Below are positions 50,001-61,198 of a DNA stretch of 64,000 nucleotides, piece by piece. Under the pieces are notes generated by a model, which worked only from the letters and a program-made list of their open reading frames with translations, made no database searches and was not told the DNA's origin. Every line of letters begins with the position of its first letter. The stretch's first letter is position 1. A program made the translations under genes and the position numbers. Origin of the DNA: Acanthornis magna (lineage: Eukaryota; Chordata; Aves; Passeriformes; Acanthizidae). Location of the stretch: NCBI GenBank assembly GCA_036785705.1, contig JAWUZG010000056.1:7813001-7877000 (forward strand). The letters run 5' to 3'.

Positions 50001-51170
50001 GCAGGCATTACGGTCAAATCCTGCTCGCTTTGACTTAAGTATAATTAACAAGGGCAAGGTTTGCCCTCTGAACTGCAGAAACCCATGTGCAATAGACTTT
50101 TTGAAAGCCTTCTCGTATATGTATTTGTGGATAATTTTGATATTTTAACACTGTAAATTTCTGTGCTCCATTACTGGAAGATGTGCCTGACCTTAGCCCT
50201 CTAATTGTGCAGTAATTAGCATCTAAATACCATGCAGAACTCCCTGCAAATCAACCAATTGGAATATTAATTCTTAATCTAAATATATCTTTTAAAAAAA
50301 ACAGGAATTGGAGAAGTGCAAACTCAGTCAGTAGAAAACTGTTTTCTCTGCATCTGGTATTTCTGTGCAATGAGGGCGTTCGTATTTTGAGTGTATCCAT
50401 AGACACAGGAAAGTGTCTTTGAAAGTGAGTGTATCTCATGCCTCCTTCCAGTGTCATGGGTTTAGGCCCAGAGCCCCAAATACTTTTAGTCTGTATACAC
50501 TGACTCCAAACAAGAAAATCAAAATGTGCATCAAGTCAGATCTTAGCTTCCATTATTATTGGCTGTAACCGCGTGGCATATCACAAGTCTTTTGGATGTA
50601 GCAGAACATGTGTAGTGACAGGTTGTAGTCACAAGTACTAATCTCCCAGGATATAGCCAAGTAATGAATAATTAAAAGCAGGATCTCCTCATCTCACAGC
50701 TCATGGAGAGGTAGCCATGTCCTTCCTGCTACCTACCCAAGAGCTGGAGGGGCTCTCACCTCATGGATGGCCTGGCTCTTCACGTGGTCCAGATTCAAAG
50801 AACACCATGTCTGCTATGTTTGAGTACTGGAAAGGCAAAATGTAATTAAATAATTTTCTGAGCAGAGAATCTAAATTTTTGCCTATTAGGTTTTTTTTAT
50901 TTTTTAAAAGACAGACTTCGACTGTTCACATGAAAACTATCAAAGATGTTCAAAATGCATGGGCATGGGTAAAAAAAAAATTAACCACAAAGGTGAGTCA
51001 GTCTCAGAACAGATAGTGCCTAAGGGAATTTTCCTCATTGAGTGCAAGGTTAATTCTAAAAATCTACACTTGGAAATTGAGAGAAAAACCCAAAAATGTC
51101 GAACTGTAAATAAGAATATTCTTTCCTATTTTATCAGGAGGCACGCATAATATTCATTGTTACTTATGTA

Positions 51171-51193
51171 ACACAGACACACACACACGCACA
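51171..51193. repeat. Short (CA)n-rich microsatellite
   Basis: ACACAGACAC followed by ACACACACGCACAG is an interrupted CA dinucleotide tract of about 23 bases. It is a simple repeat with no associated gene. Confidence 0.85.
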
Positions 51194-53010
51194 GACATCC
51201 CCCACTCCAAAGCTGTGCAAATACATTGATCTCTATGAACATTATGATAATCAGCAAGGTTTGGGAACTTTGGTCACTTTAATAATGTGATTTTATTTAA
51301 TATATGCAAGACTGAAAGCTTTATGTTGTCAGTAGCAAAACATGAAATACTCTATGAATTAGGAAAAATCCAATAACAAACAGCAGGATGCTCCATGCAT
51401 ACATATCGCTGTTGTGGTTATGAGAAAATACAGGACTGTACATGATTAACCACAATTTATTCTTACTATAAACTCAGCAGACAGATGTAGATGACATACT
51501 ATAATTGCATACACATTTCCTCCTAGAGCTTAAAACCAATAAAAATATGGTAATTTTGTATAACTTAAGACACATTCTTTACCGCTTTTAAATAAATAAT
51601 AGGGTTTTAACGTGCTTCCATTGTTTTGCTTTTGCAGTTTTTGAAATAGACTGTGTTTTGAATGCTGGTATGTGATGAATTAGAAACAATATTACCTACA
51701 GGGAGACTGATACTGCTGTAGAGAAAGATTTTCTCAGTTGAACTTAGCAACATATAGGGGGTTTATTCTATGCAGTCCCAGCTATTTTAACACTTTCTGG
51801 TTTATCTAGTATGCAGAGTTTTGACTGAGATGGTTTTTTTACATCACATTTGCCATCTCTGGAAAGGATATTTTCAATTGCACAAAGTGCCTATGAATAA
51901 AGACAAAACAAATATCTAAGCCAAAATCAGCCTCCAGATCTCAGAAAGTGGATACAAATTTTACAGTAATTAAAACTATGGAAACATCAATTGTCTCAGT
52001 GTTATTTTAAACGAAACATTTCTATACGGACTCCAGAAGTATAATACAAGTATATCTAAATATACTGTTAATTGCATCAAAATAGTACATCCATCTGTGA
52101 GTTTTGTTCTAAGCTTGCTGAGTGAGTTGAAAATACAGAATGTGATCTGCAAACCAAGCAAGATACTAAGTAGCTGTGGAAAACTTATCTAAAGATAAAG
52201 TTGGTTTGCTGAAGTTTCCCGTTGCAGTTCTGACTGTAGCCTAATGAAACTATTTCAGGACAGTCTCAACAAATTCAGTGTCTACAAGACAAGCGATTAT
52301 ATGAACTTGACCCTCTTGCCTCTCCGTTCCGGCTTCCAATTTCCTTGAAGATTTTGTCCGCTGGGTAAGGTAAGCACCTCTTGAATATTCATTGCTTCGG
52401 GCCAGTGCAGATGAGAAACTTTCATCAGCCATCCATGTCTTTCTGCTGTGACAAAAAGGATCTCTTCACAGGGCATTAGTGGGAGCCTTCTGGAGTCCAC
52501 AAAGTTACTTTATTTGTTTGTGTTTGTGAACTGGGGAATCCAAACAAATAAAATGGAATGTCGTTGCTGAATACTTAGATCTTTAGCTGGAGAAAGCCAG
52601 TTTTTGTCTTTAGTTTTCCAGTCTGATTAATCCTTTTATACAACTGAAAGCTGCTAACCTCTGTAGCTGGATCACATGGCAGCGCTCTTTTGTATGCCCC
52701 TCTAATGCCGCAGTGCACCTTCAGGAAAGGCAGTTCTGCGGGGAGGGTTACAGCAGGTTGCCTCCACAGATCACTGTAATGGTATATTTTAATTATGGTT
52801 TGCCGTGCACTTCAGACACTCCAGCAGGACTGCCTAATTAACAAGGTTGTTCAGCTTTCACATAGTATCAATCAACTAGTTGCTGAAAATGTCTTGATCT
52901 CATTTTCTGAGATTAAAGTATAAACGAAGGACACTTTGCTCCATTGTTGCTAAACTAAGGCACTACCATCTGGTTTGCAAATGTGATATTAAAATCTCTG
53001 GAAATGTCTG

Positions 53011-53138
53011 AGGCCCCAACTCAACAAAGCAGTAAGCACATGCTTACCTTTGAATACGCAAGTAGAGCCATTTATTTCAATTGAATCACATCCTTGAGGT
53101 TGAATGTGTGCTTAAGCATTTTCCTTTAATCAGGATTT
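53011..53138. repeat. Ancient palindromic interspersed repeat (MITE-like)
   Basis: The left arm 'AAAGCAGTAAGCACATGCTT' (53026-53045) is followed by ACCTTTGAA. It is approximately mirrored by the right arm, which contains 'GGTTGAATGTGTGCTTAAGC' (53098-53117) and then ATTTTCC. The centre is 'CATTTATTTCAATTGAATC'. This matches the layout of a very old repeat widespread in reptiles and birds, whose arms carry 'AAGCACATGCTTAACTTTAA' around a 'CCATTGACTTCAATGG' core. The inverted-repeat structure is directly visible. The family name is not certain, and it is probably a decayed non-autonomous DNA element. Confidence 0.6.
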
Positions 53139-53635
53139 CATAGACCCATTTTGAAATACCAAACTTTTCAAAACAGACAACAGTGAATTAACCTATTTGT
53201 ATCATTCAGGAAATCATAGCTTAAATAAATTAAATATCCCCAATAGCTTGTCTCATATAAATCTCAGTAATAGTGCTTCATAAGATACTATAAGTTTAAT
53301 TCAAAAATCTTCCACAGTGTTTTATAGTTTGAGTCAAAGTGTTAAAAAGGTAATTGCAAGTTATACACAAAAAATGAGAGTTAAAGGAATTGGTCATGAT
53401 TAGAAATAATTTTTATCCAGAATATATGATATCCAAACATTTACTAGGAACAGTAAAATGCTGCTGAGGATTATTATTATACTAGCAATCGAGTGACAGT
53501 TTAAGTAGATTCAGACTAGGTTTGAGCTGAACTATAAAACTTACCCTTTTCCCCTCCCAATTTGCTACATTATTTGGAAAATTCTGTCTTGTGAAATAGA
53601 CACAGATCCTTTCCCCCAAAATCTGGGAACAGTCT

Positions 53636-54178
53636 GTGTGTTTGCCACTAACCCCAAGAGGCAGCACACTGGATCCAGGGGAGTGTGATGATGCAGGCGA
53701 TCAGCTCAGTTCTCAGCATGTGCCTGTGGTGCTGAAATGTGCCCCTGCCCTTTCCCTGGCACAGGTGCCCCTCCGCAGCGCTCCTTGCTGGGCACGTGGG
53801 AGCCCTGCTGCCATCCCCAGGCACTGCTGCGGGCACGGGGGGAGCCGAGGCAGCAGCAGGAGCAGCAGCCCCTCAAAGACCACCCTCCCTTTGCGCTGCA
53901 AAGCATCACATGGGGAGCACATGCAGGGGAGACAGATGGTGCTCGCTCTGCCTGCAGTGCCATCGCTTGGCACTTGCAGAGGAGAGTGTGATGGCCACGT
54001 GAGTGGAAAGCTGGATCGCCGTGCTGGGAACTCCAGTCTACCCCTCTGCAAAGAGCAGGAGCAAGACCTCTCCCCCACGAGCGTGCCACTCCGGTTCTGC
54101 TGTGGCGGCCTATGTGGGAGCTTAAGTGGTGCTCAGGGACAGATTTTACTCATAAAATCATAAATGGATTTCATTAAA
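53636..54178 (+). other. GC-rich block with a 175-codon frame, not assigned
   Basis: This is a sharply GC-rich segment in AT-rich surroundings. A plus-strand frame runs from 53636 to 54163 (175 codons), but minus-strand frames of 121 and 127 codons cover much of the same DNA. The predicted peptide is rich in Ser, Cys, Pro, Leu and Gly, as expected from GC-rich DNA read at random, and shows no domain. An ATTAAA hexamer at 54173-54178 precedes an A-run at 54225 by about 46 bases, which would fit a retroposed mRNA end. I recognise no parent gene, so it remains unassigned. Confidence 0.4.
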
Positions 54179-54224
54179 CCTTTGTGGTCTTTAATATATC
54201 AGACATAGTTGAGCCTCAGGAGTT

Positions 54225-54274
54225 AAAAAAAAAAAAAAAAAAGAGAAAGAAAGAAAGAAAATGAGAGAAAAAGA
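54225..54274 (+). repeat. A-run followed by GAAA simple repeat
   Basis: Eighteen consecutive A (54225-54242) are followed by GAGAAAGAAAGAAAG and further A/G-rich sequence to about 54274. It is a simple purine tract. It may be a decayed poly-A tail of a retrocopy because an ATTAAA lies shortly upstream, or just a slippage-prone microsatellite. Confidence 0.9.
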
Positions 54275-57200
54275 TGTATTAGCTCATTTCCCCTCATTCC
54301 CCTCTCCCCCAAATATGAATCATAGATGTTTCCATGAACTGAAAAATAAACAAGATTAGAATAAGAGCTGCATAAAAACAAGGTAAAGTGGGCTTCCTGG
54401 GAAACAGACGTTGTTAATATGTGTATGTAGATGTGGTTTCAAATCAACAATAACATTTTTAAACCTAATTAAAGAAATATATAATCCTTCCTCAAGGAAA
54501 GCAAAAACAAGAGTTCACAACCAGAGAAGGTTGAGTATTCAGTGAAGCAGAATAAAATATTGTCTTTAATAGTTTCACTGGTTTTGAAAATAAGTGTTTC
54601 AGCATTCTCTTACCTTCAGACACACTTTTCTCCTTAAGTTACATTCATTGCTGATGTCTTCAAACCTGAATCAAAGGTCAAAAGCATACAATTTCCTTAT
54701 TCTTAGTCCTTGTTCTTTGAACAAGTTTTTACAGGCACAACATGTATTTCCATATTATATTGGACTTTAAAAAAATTTAAAGAATTATTCCTATATTTAA
54801 TGCATGGTTTTGAAAGGCGAACTTTTTTGTAGTAAACACTGATATTTTATTAATGTTCTGCACATGAATATTGGAGCAAGTACTGGCAGATGTAATGTGC
54901 TGTTTAGTTAGTAACTATTTAGGTTAAAAAAACCCCTCTGTGATTCTATAGTGTGGTTATCTTGAAAACCCACGTAGCGGTAAAGCTTTGTGGATTAATG
55001 CCTTTGAATGAGCAAAACTGCTTCAGATTAACAGTTCTTTTAGCTGGTGCCATATTCCTTTTATTCTATATAATAACAAACATGATTAGCACAGAAGTAC
55101 TATGCTCTCCATAACCTGTTTGTAATTGGGAGAGTCTGCAGTGTGTGTCCTACAGTCCATCTCACACTGAAGATTGAAGTGTAATTACAGTGCAGGCAAT
55201 CTCATCTCTAGTAATTACAGCTGTCGCCATTGATCCAGTTAACCAGGATAACTAACTGCTGAGCCAGAGTTGACAAAGCTTTCTGCCTGAACCCAGATTG
55301 CTGTTTAAGAGGGCGGTTTGTGTTTTTTGAGAATTTTTGATTTTTGAAACACTGGTGCTTGAAAAAGATAAAATACATTGTGGATTATGGATTAGAAAGC
55401 AGAATGCACAATCCGATTTCACTTCAGGATTGAAACCTGTACACTCACTTTACAAGGCAAATAATGAAAATGCAAGGCAACTCCTTACAGAAATGAGCTG
55501 GATGTAGAAAGGGGCAGGACTGCTTCCTGATGCAGAGCTCAGGGATGTGCCTGGTCCCCACAAGGGCAGTGCAGTGCAGAGAAGGAGGCACTGCCTGCTG
55601 GAGGGAACATCTGCAGTGTGTGGTGACAGGGGCAAGGAGCCCCAGGCCTGTCACACCTGCAGCCTGGGGTCCCTTACAGACGAGATCTTTCCCAGTTCAG
55701 CTGCAGTGCAGATATTACCTCTCTCTTTTTTCTCTCTGCACACTGATTTCTTAAAATTGGTTTTAAGTGCTCATCAGTACACCACAGTCTAAATTGTTTA
55801 AAGAGGAAGACAAACCTCAGTCTGTAAGTCAGAGTCCCAAAGGGTAAGTTTTAAGCTTGGTGGAAAATAAAACCCAGAAGACTTCTCAGTTCTGACCAGG
55901 AAAGGAAATACTCAGATGCCTCTTCAAAAGCAAATTAATATTTTTCAGAAGTTTAATAGCAATTATTTGTACTTACGCACTTTTCCAATCCCAAGGTGAG
56001 CTGTTACAATATGATGTACTTAGGCTGCCTGACTTTGTCTGAAAACAAGTCATGAAGGCGTAAGTGAGCAACAAGATTTGATACTTGCTTCTTTCAGGAA
56101 ACTCCAAAGTATTGCTGTGGTAGGCTAAAGGCTGCAGTGTTGTGTTTCTGTGTCTCTGGCTTTTTAGGAAAAAATAGAGCATTTGAGGAGGTTTTCTCTT
56201 TTCTGAATTTTTCCTAGATTACAAAAGTACCCCTTGAGAGAGGTTTTGAACAAAAAAACAATTTAATCTTTTCCTCACACAGTTTTATCTAGATCTTACT
56301 AGACCTAGCACCACTCTAAAATATGCAGAATGGGCGTTATACCAGTGTGAGCAATGAGAGTGATAACTGTAAACTCTGAAGCCAGAAAATTCCAAAATAG
56401 TTCACCATCAGGCTTAACACATACCAGGAAACTTCTTTCCAAAATGTCACCAGAAGAAACCAGACGAAAGTGGCAGATCTAAAATTTGTCGTAACTGCAT
56501 CCCAGACCATAGTGATAGGAGGACAAAAAGTACTATAGGTAGATGATTGCCTTAGAGAATGCCTCAGAGAATTTTTTTTTTTAACACACTGGCCATGGAG
56601 AAATTTACCTTTCCATGAACAAAGATATCAATTTATTCAGTATGCTGTAAGACAGAGCGAATCCACACAACCAAAATCCCCAGCACCTTTCACTCCTCAC
56701 TAAGCAATATATAGGCACCTTATGTGCAGTACTTTGCCTTTACTTGTATTTATAGCCTCATTGAAGAAAAAAGTCTATTGGATGTACTCACCATGGGACC
56801 ATATATAGTCCAGCATCTGAGTGGGATATAAAATTATCCACCAGATGCAGCGACTGGCTGTGCACTATGCAGTCATCTCTGTGTAATGTCAAAAGAAAAA
56901 AAAAAGCCTAAAAGAGAATTGTGAAGCCATGTCCCATCAATAATACAAGGTATTGTAAAAGGGCTGTAAATTGAGAGGACAGCTTGTTGGTTTGGGCTTT
57001 GGTTTTGTTTTGTTTCTTCAGTGAATGTTTGTCCAAGAAAAACCTTGCAGTGAATCAGTGTTGTGGTGGTAGCTGCTTTTTAAGAAATATTTCCTAGCTT
57101 TTCAGTGAGCAGCACAATGAGCAGCCAGGTTTAATAAAGAGGTGTTTTAACATCCATTCAAATCTTTTTGGTTTTCAACATTTGCATATAGAAGACCTGT

Positions 57201-57385
57201 AATAAGAAGGGCACTTTAGAGGTGTGTTTGCTGTAAACCGTGCACCCTTTCCTTGCCCTGTTTGACCCTTTGCTGTACTGCTGCAGCATCAATCAGCAGC
57301 TCTTGAAGCCTTTGGGGAACACTGATTGATTTTGCCAGAGGACAAGGATGGCAGCTGCTAAGGCATAGGAGGTAGTTCTGCTTCC
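54275..57385. other. Non-coding DNA, no gene seen
   Basis: AT-rich unique DNA with a GC-richer patch at about 55500-55690. The open frames in that patch (up to 81 codons) overlap on both strands and have no recognisable motif. The segment at 55120-55300 is listed separately as a candidate regulatory element. No transposon is identified. Confidence 0.5.
55120..55300. promoter_or_regulatory. Candidate enhancer-like element with paired homeodomain sites
   Basis: The decamer GTAATTACAG occurs twice, at 55181-55190 and 55211-55220, exactly 30 bp apart in the same orientation. GTAATTAC is a palindromic double homeodomain core of the paired/Q50 type. The second copy overlaps the E-box CAGCTG (55218-55223). 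Nearby are 'TGTAATTGGG' (55120) and 'CCATTGATCCAG'. The repeat-free character and motif spacing suggest a regulatory element. No target gene is visible. Confidence 0.35.
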
Positions 57386-57432
57386 ATGGACCTCAACAGT
57401 AGAACTCCCATTGACTTCAGCAGAAATGGAGG
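57386..57432. repeat. Possible ancient amniote repeat core
   Basis: 'GTAGAACTCCCATTGACTTC' (57399-57418) is nearly the intact core of the old 'CTCCCATTGACTTCAATGGG' motif, and AGCAGAAATGGAGGC follows it. Only the centre and a little flank are visible. It is the same class as the fragments at 22.4 and 53.0 kb. Confidence 0.4.
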
Positions 57433-58660
57433 CATGCTTATCAGGAGGGAATATCCTCTTCCAAAGAGACAAAAACAGATGCATGAACTTGCTCTCTTTC
57501 TCAAATATCTGTACACAGCACAGTGATAGATTGGGTTAAAAAAATCCTATGTGGAAATGTGACAGCCCAGAGCTGAGCCTGTGCTAGTATACTTTAACCA
57601 CCATCTCTCGGAGATCCTCAACGCAAGACAATTCTAACTGGCTTCATTTCCCCTGCTTTAGATTCTCTTTCTTTTCACGGGACTAACCCTGTTAAGTGAT
57701 ACATTTGTCTCATGCTCGAGTGTTTACAAATTCACCTGTGTCTTGGACTTTTTCAGATGCATTCACTGTTGTACATAATGTTAGTGGAGCACTGCTACCA
57801 CATTAAACTGCCTCTGCGATACCATGCTCCACTGTGCATGTTTGCTGCCTGTACAGCTTAGCATGCATGTTTTATTAATATTCAGAATGAGATCTGTAAA
57901 CATCTTAACAAATTCTGGAGGGAAGAAGGGGAAATGTAGTCCAGTATCTCTTTGTTTAGGTTTTCATTAGAGAAAAATTCTATGACTTTCCTTTCTCCCA
58001 AAATGTAGATCCATATCCTCTGTAAAAAAAATACTGTCTTTCCCTGTTCTGCACAGCTCATTAGCACTTCTCTCCATACACTTATTTCTGGTGCCATTTA
58101 TTTCTTCTGATATCGTATTATGCAAATGTAATACACAGCCTTGGTGTATAAATAAGAAGCCTTCCTTAGCACTTATTTCTTTTTTCAAGCTCTACAAAGT
58201 GCATTTCACAAGCACAGTTGCTCTAAAACAATTGCACGAATTGGATAACAGATTAAAAATACGTGTGAGACGAAAATCCCCAAACAGTTAATCTTAAAGG
58301 TCACAGACTAAAGTAGTTTAACTTCATAAAATGGGATCCTGAATCCTGAAGGCTGGCCAGGAGAACCTTGGAATGTCTTATGTGAGAGGAGGTGAAAATC
58401 TCTGCATGTCTAATGGCATATTTATGACTAGACAAGCTCTAAGGAAGTCTGTGGTTGTTTTTTGTAATCCTAAACACATCTGTTTTGTTAATTGGAAAGA
58501 GCTTTTAATGAAACTGAATGGTGGGTGCTTTTTAAGTAACCCAATTCAATAACTACATCTTTGCTTGAAAGCTGAAGCAACAATTGCTGCCTTTCCCAAT
58601 AGTGTACATATTTGGAAACAATTGTTCAGTTTTATACATTTACCAGGATATGTCAAGATT
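57433..58660. other. Non-coding DNA, nothing recognised
   Basis: AT-rich DNA with open frames no longer than 73 codons. They overlap on the minus strand around 57880-58190 and have no motif. I recognise no repeat or regulatory feature here. Confidence 0.5.
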
Positions 58661-58880
58661 AGAGCTGGATTTTTCTGCTTGTGTCTAGCCTGGAAAGAAT
58701 ATATTTAAATGTCAGTCTCAGCTGACGCAAAACATTTTGCCTGACCTGAGAGAAAGAACTTTATTTTCTAAGAGAGTCGTTTACAGTTTTTTCATCCCTA
58801 AAACCAAATGGGTCTGTCAGTTTCAAAATGCAATGTCATTTTGGAACAAAAAGTCAAAATATTTCACCTAGAAAATGTCA
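58661..58880 (+). repeat. Possible ancient sauropsid repeat, second copy
   Basis: It begins with AGAGCTGGATTTTTC (58661-58675). After less similar sequence it continues with 'CAGTTTCAAAATGCAATGTC' (58819-58838) and 'AAAAAGTCAAAATATTTCAC' (58848-58867). These alternating TTTCA/AAATG words recall the family suspected at 15.8 kb, here in plus orientation. Similarity is weak and the family name unknown. Confidence 0.25.
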
Positions 58881-59270
58881 ATGAATAACATTTATACTTC
58901 TCTGAATTTACTCTTTTGGCCAAACTGTTTTACAGCATGATCTGACTTCTGAATAGTTTCATTCCCTCTGAGACAGCGTATCTGTAAATTTTATGTACCC
59001 TGAAAACATTTTCAACCCCCTCTACTTAACATGTAGGTACTGCTAAGATTTGTGTTAGCTTCAGTATCACTCTGCAAAGGCACATCTTTAGATGGTAAGG
59101 TCTGCCCCAGGCTGCCCACAGGGCAATCCCTGGAATAGTTTCTCTGCAGCCAGGCAGGATCGGGCCAGGTTAGGATCTCCTGCCCTCAGAATGCATGTGC
59201 CAGCTTGCTCTGGGCTCTGATCCTGTTATCTCTGTGCAAAGCTTGGCTTTCACTCCTATCTCACATATCT

Positions 59271-59318
59271 AGGGCCTTATCCTGGAAATTCTTGCTCATG
59301 CCAGTAAATTTCATTGCC
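59271..59318. repeat. Possible ancient amniote repeat, half copy
   Basis: 'AGGGCCTTATCCTGGAAATT' (59271-59290) followed by 'CTTGCTCATGCCAGTAAATT' and TCATTG resembles one arm of an old reptile/bird palindromic repeat that starts near 'AGGGCCTGATCCTGCAAA'. The complementary arm is not seen. Confidence 0.4.
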
Positions 59319-60056
59319 TGGAGATTCCTTTGAAGGCAAGACAACTGTTCTCAATGTGAGCAGGAGTAGGTGTGGCCAGGAGCAGACCTACAACCCATGC
59401 ACAAACACCTGTGCACTGTATTTGTGTATGTTCTTCTTTCACAATGCTAAGGAAGTTGGGCTAGTAAAGCCCATTTTCCTTGAAGATTGTCAGCCTTAAT
59501 AAGAACTAAGGAACTAGAACAAAGCCATCATGAATTCTAATGTATTTGAACATATGCCCTAGGACCTGTTATTACCATATCAGTCAGATAAAGGAGTGGG
59601 AGAGTGGTTGCAACAGCACAGAAGGAAAAATGTTAACACAGCAAAAGGGCTCTTAATTTTAAAGAAATATTCAGTCTGTGAATTTAGTTTCCAACTTTAA
59701 AAAGTCTTGTGGATAGTATCCATTTCTTTCAATTCTTATTCAAATACTATTTTTTCATTATTGTTGAAGTATTCCTTTTCTGTTTAAAATTGAGCTTTTT
59801 CTGTAAATCTGCTTTTAGAGTGAAGGGTGTTTGAAATACTGTATTTGCTCATTGCTCATGGTAGGCTAGGAAGGTAAGTAAAATAATCTCAAGCAAAAAA
59901 TGAATTCAGGTCAGAGTCCATTTCCAAGGCACATCTAAAAAGCTAATCAGTTCATTTAGTCTCTGTCCTCCAGCTCTGAAATGTATATCAGCAGCAAATG
60001 TACAGTTCCCAGGTGTCCAAACAGCAATCAGCTGATTCTGCCAGTTGCATATGTGC

Positions 60057-60075
60057 AAGAGAGAGAGAGAGAGGG
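60057..60075. repeat. Short (GA)n microsatellite
   Basis: AAGA followed by GAGAGAGAGAGAGGG is a pure purine dinucleotide tract of about 18 bases. It is a simple repeat without associated genes. Confidence 0.9.
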
Positions 60076-60865
60076 AAATGTATGAATCCATTTAATTATA
60101 TGGATCTGGAGCAAGAACTGGACCCGGGGTTGCCACGAGCTTAATGAGAGGTTTAATCAAGTTTAGCTGTAACTCAAGATCCTCTAGAATTCCCAAACAT
60201 CTCAGACATGTATAGTGTGACTTCTTCCTCTTAATCCATTGCAGGCATAATAGTATTTACAGAATTTTTTGAGGAAGAGAAAAAGACTTTCTAAATGCAT
60301 TTATTAGATTTATAAACTTGCCGTGAGCATGGATGTCTGGCAGCAGGTTAGGGAGTCAGGATAAGAGGTCTGGTTGAGTTTCCTGAATACACATGGTGCA
60401 GAGCCAGGATGGATGGTAGTGTTGTGATGAGCTACTACCACTGTGTTCCAAAGCATTGCACCATCTGGTTTGTGATCATTTGAAAATTTCTTGGTTTAGA
60501 TGTCATTAAAACATTTCTAAAGCTTTAGTTGAGTTTTATAACAATCTTTCTGGTGAGTTTACAGCTGAGCAAATACAGAAGCATTTGGATAATTGCTTTT
60601 AATACTTGCATTAGCCTGCATCAGCTTTCTTTAAAAGGATTTTTCTTTGAAAATGTTCCAGTGTCTTCTATCTTTCTTTCCTCAGATATTCACATAAATC
60701 TGTTAGCTCAAGATAGAGCAAACTATCTAAGATAGATTTATCCTGTATAGAGGACATCACAAAGTCTGTATCATTTAAGTACTGTGTTTGTCTTTGAAAC
60801 AGACCTGAAGTGACATCTAAACGCAGCTTAAGAAATGCACAGACTTTGGGATGACATCATTGGGG

Positions 60866-61198
60866 TCCTCAATATCGTCACATGGGGAAGCAGAAGGGCA
60901 GGAACCGATCTCTTCTCTCTGGTGACCAGTGACAGGGCTCGAGGAAACAACAGGAAGCTGAGTCAGGGAAGGTTTAGGATGGATAACAGGAAAAGGTTTT
61001 TCACCCAGTGGGTGGCTGAGCACTGGCACAGGCTCCCCAGGGAAGTGGTCTCAGCACCATCCTGAGAGAGTTTAAAAAGCATTCGGACAACACTCTGGCG
61101 CACATGATGTGACTCTTGGGGCTGTCCTGCATAGGGCCAGGAGTTGGACTGAAGATCCTGATGAGTCCCTTCCAACTCAGCTTATTCTGTGATTCTAC
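60866..61198 (+). mobile_element. CR1 LINE 3' fragment (about 330 bp), well preserved
   Basis: Ordered CR1 landmarks are all present on the plus strand. They are 'CTGGTGACCAGTGACAGGGC' (60919-60938), 'CAGGGAAGGTTTAGGATGGA' (60964), GGAAAAGGTTTTTCACCC (60988), 'GCTCCCCAGGGAAGTGGTCT' (61031), a 'GTGACTCTTGGGGCTGTCC' block (61108), GGGCCAGGAGTTGGAC (61134), and the end 'GAGTCCCTTCCAACTCAGC' with 'TTATTCTGTGATTCT' (61180-61194). It is the least decayed element in the window. It is 5'-truncated, covering only the end of ORF2 and the 3' untranslated region. The short open frames over it (60-78 codons) are remnants or shadows. Confidence 0.95.

Larger units (their letters stand above)
45406..53010. 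other. Non-coding DNA, no gene seen
   Basis: Unique sequence with GC-richer patches at about 46590-46800 and 47580-48350 and AT-rich DNA elsewhere. The GC-rich patches carry open frames on both strands (up to 141 codons, 47451-47876 plus strand) with no recognisable family. A CA-rich microsatellite lies at 51171-51193. A hairpin-like dyad lies at 47069-47099, within a repeat-free segment (47060-47300) that could be conserved. Confidence 0.5.
58881..60865. other. Non-coding DNA, no gene seen
   Basis: AT-rich sequence with a GC-richer patch at about 59090-59230. The only repeats seen are the old-repeat fragment at 59.27 kb and the (GA)n tract at 60.06 kb. No open frame exceeds 68 codons. Confidence 0.5.

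Noticed and set aside
54288..54310. C-rich tract as a minus-strand G-quadruplex
   Set aside because: Only three C-runs are present. The fourth run needed for the canonical motif is missing.
54942..54955. 'CTGTGATTCTATAG' as a lone CR1 3' terminus
   Set aside because: Only the terminal word matches. The preceding bases lack the CCTTCCAAC block, so chance cannot be excluded.
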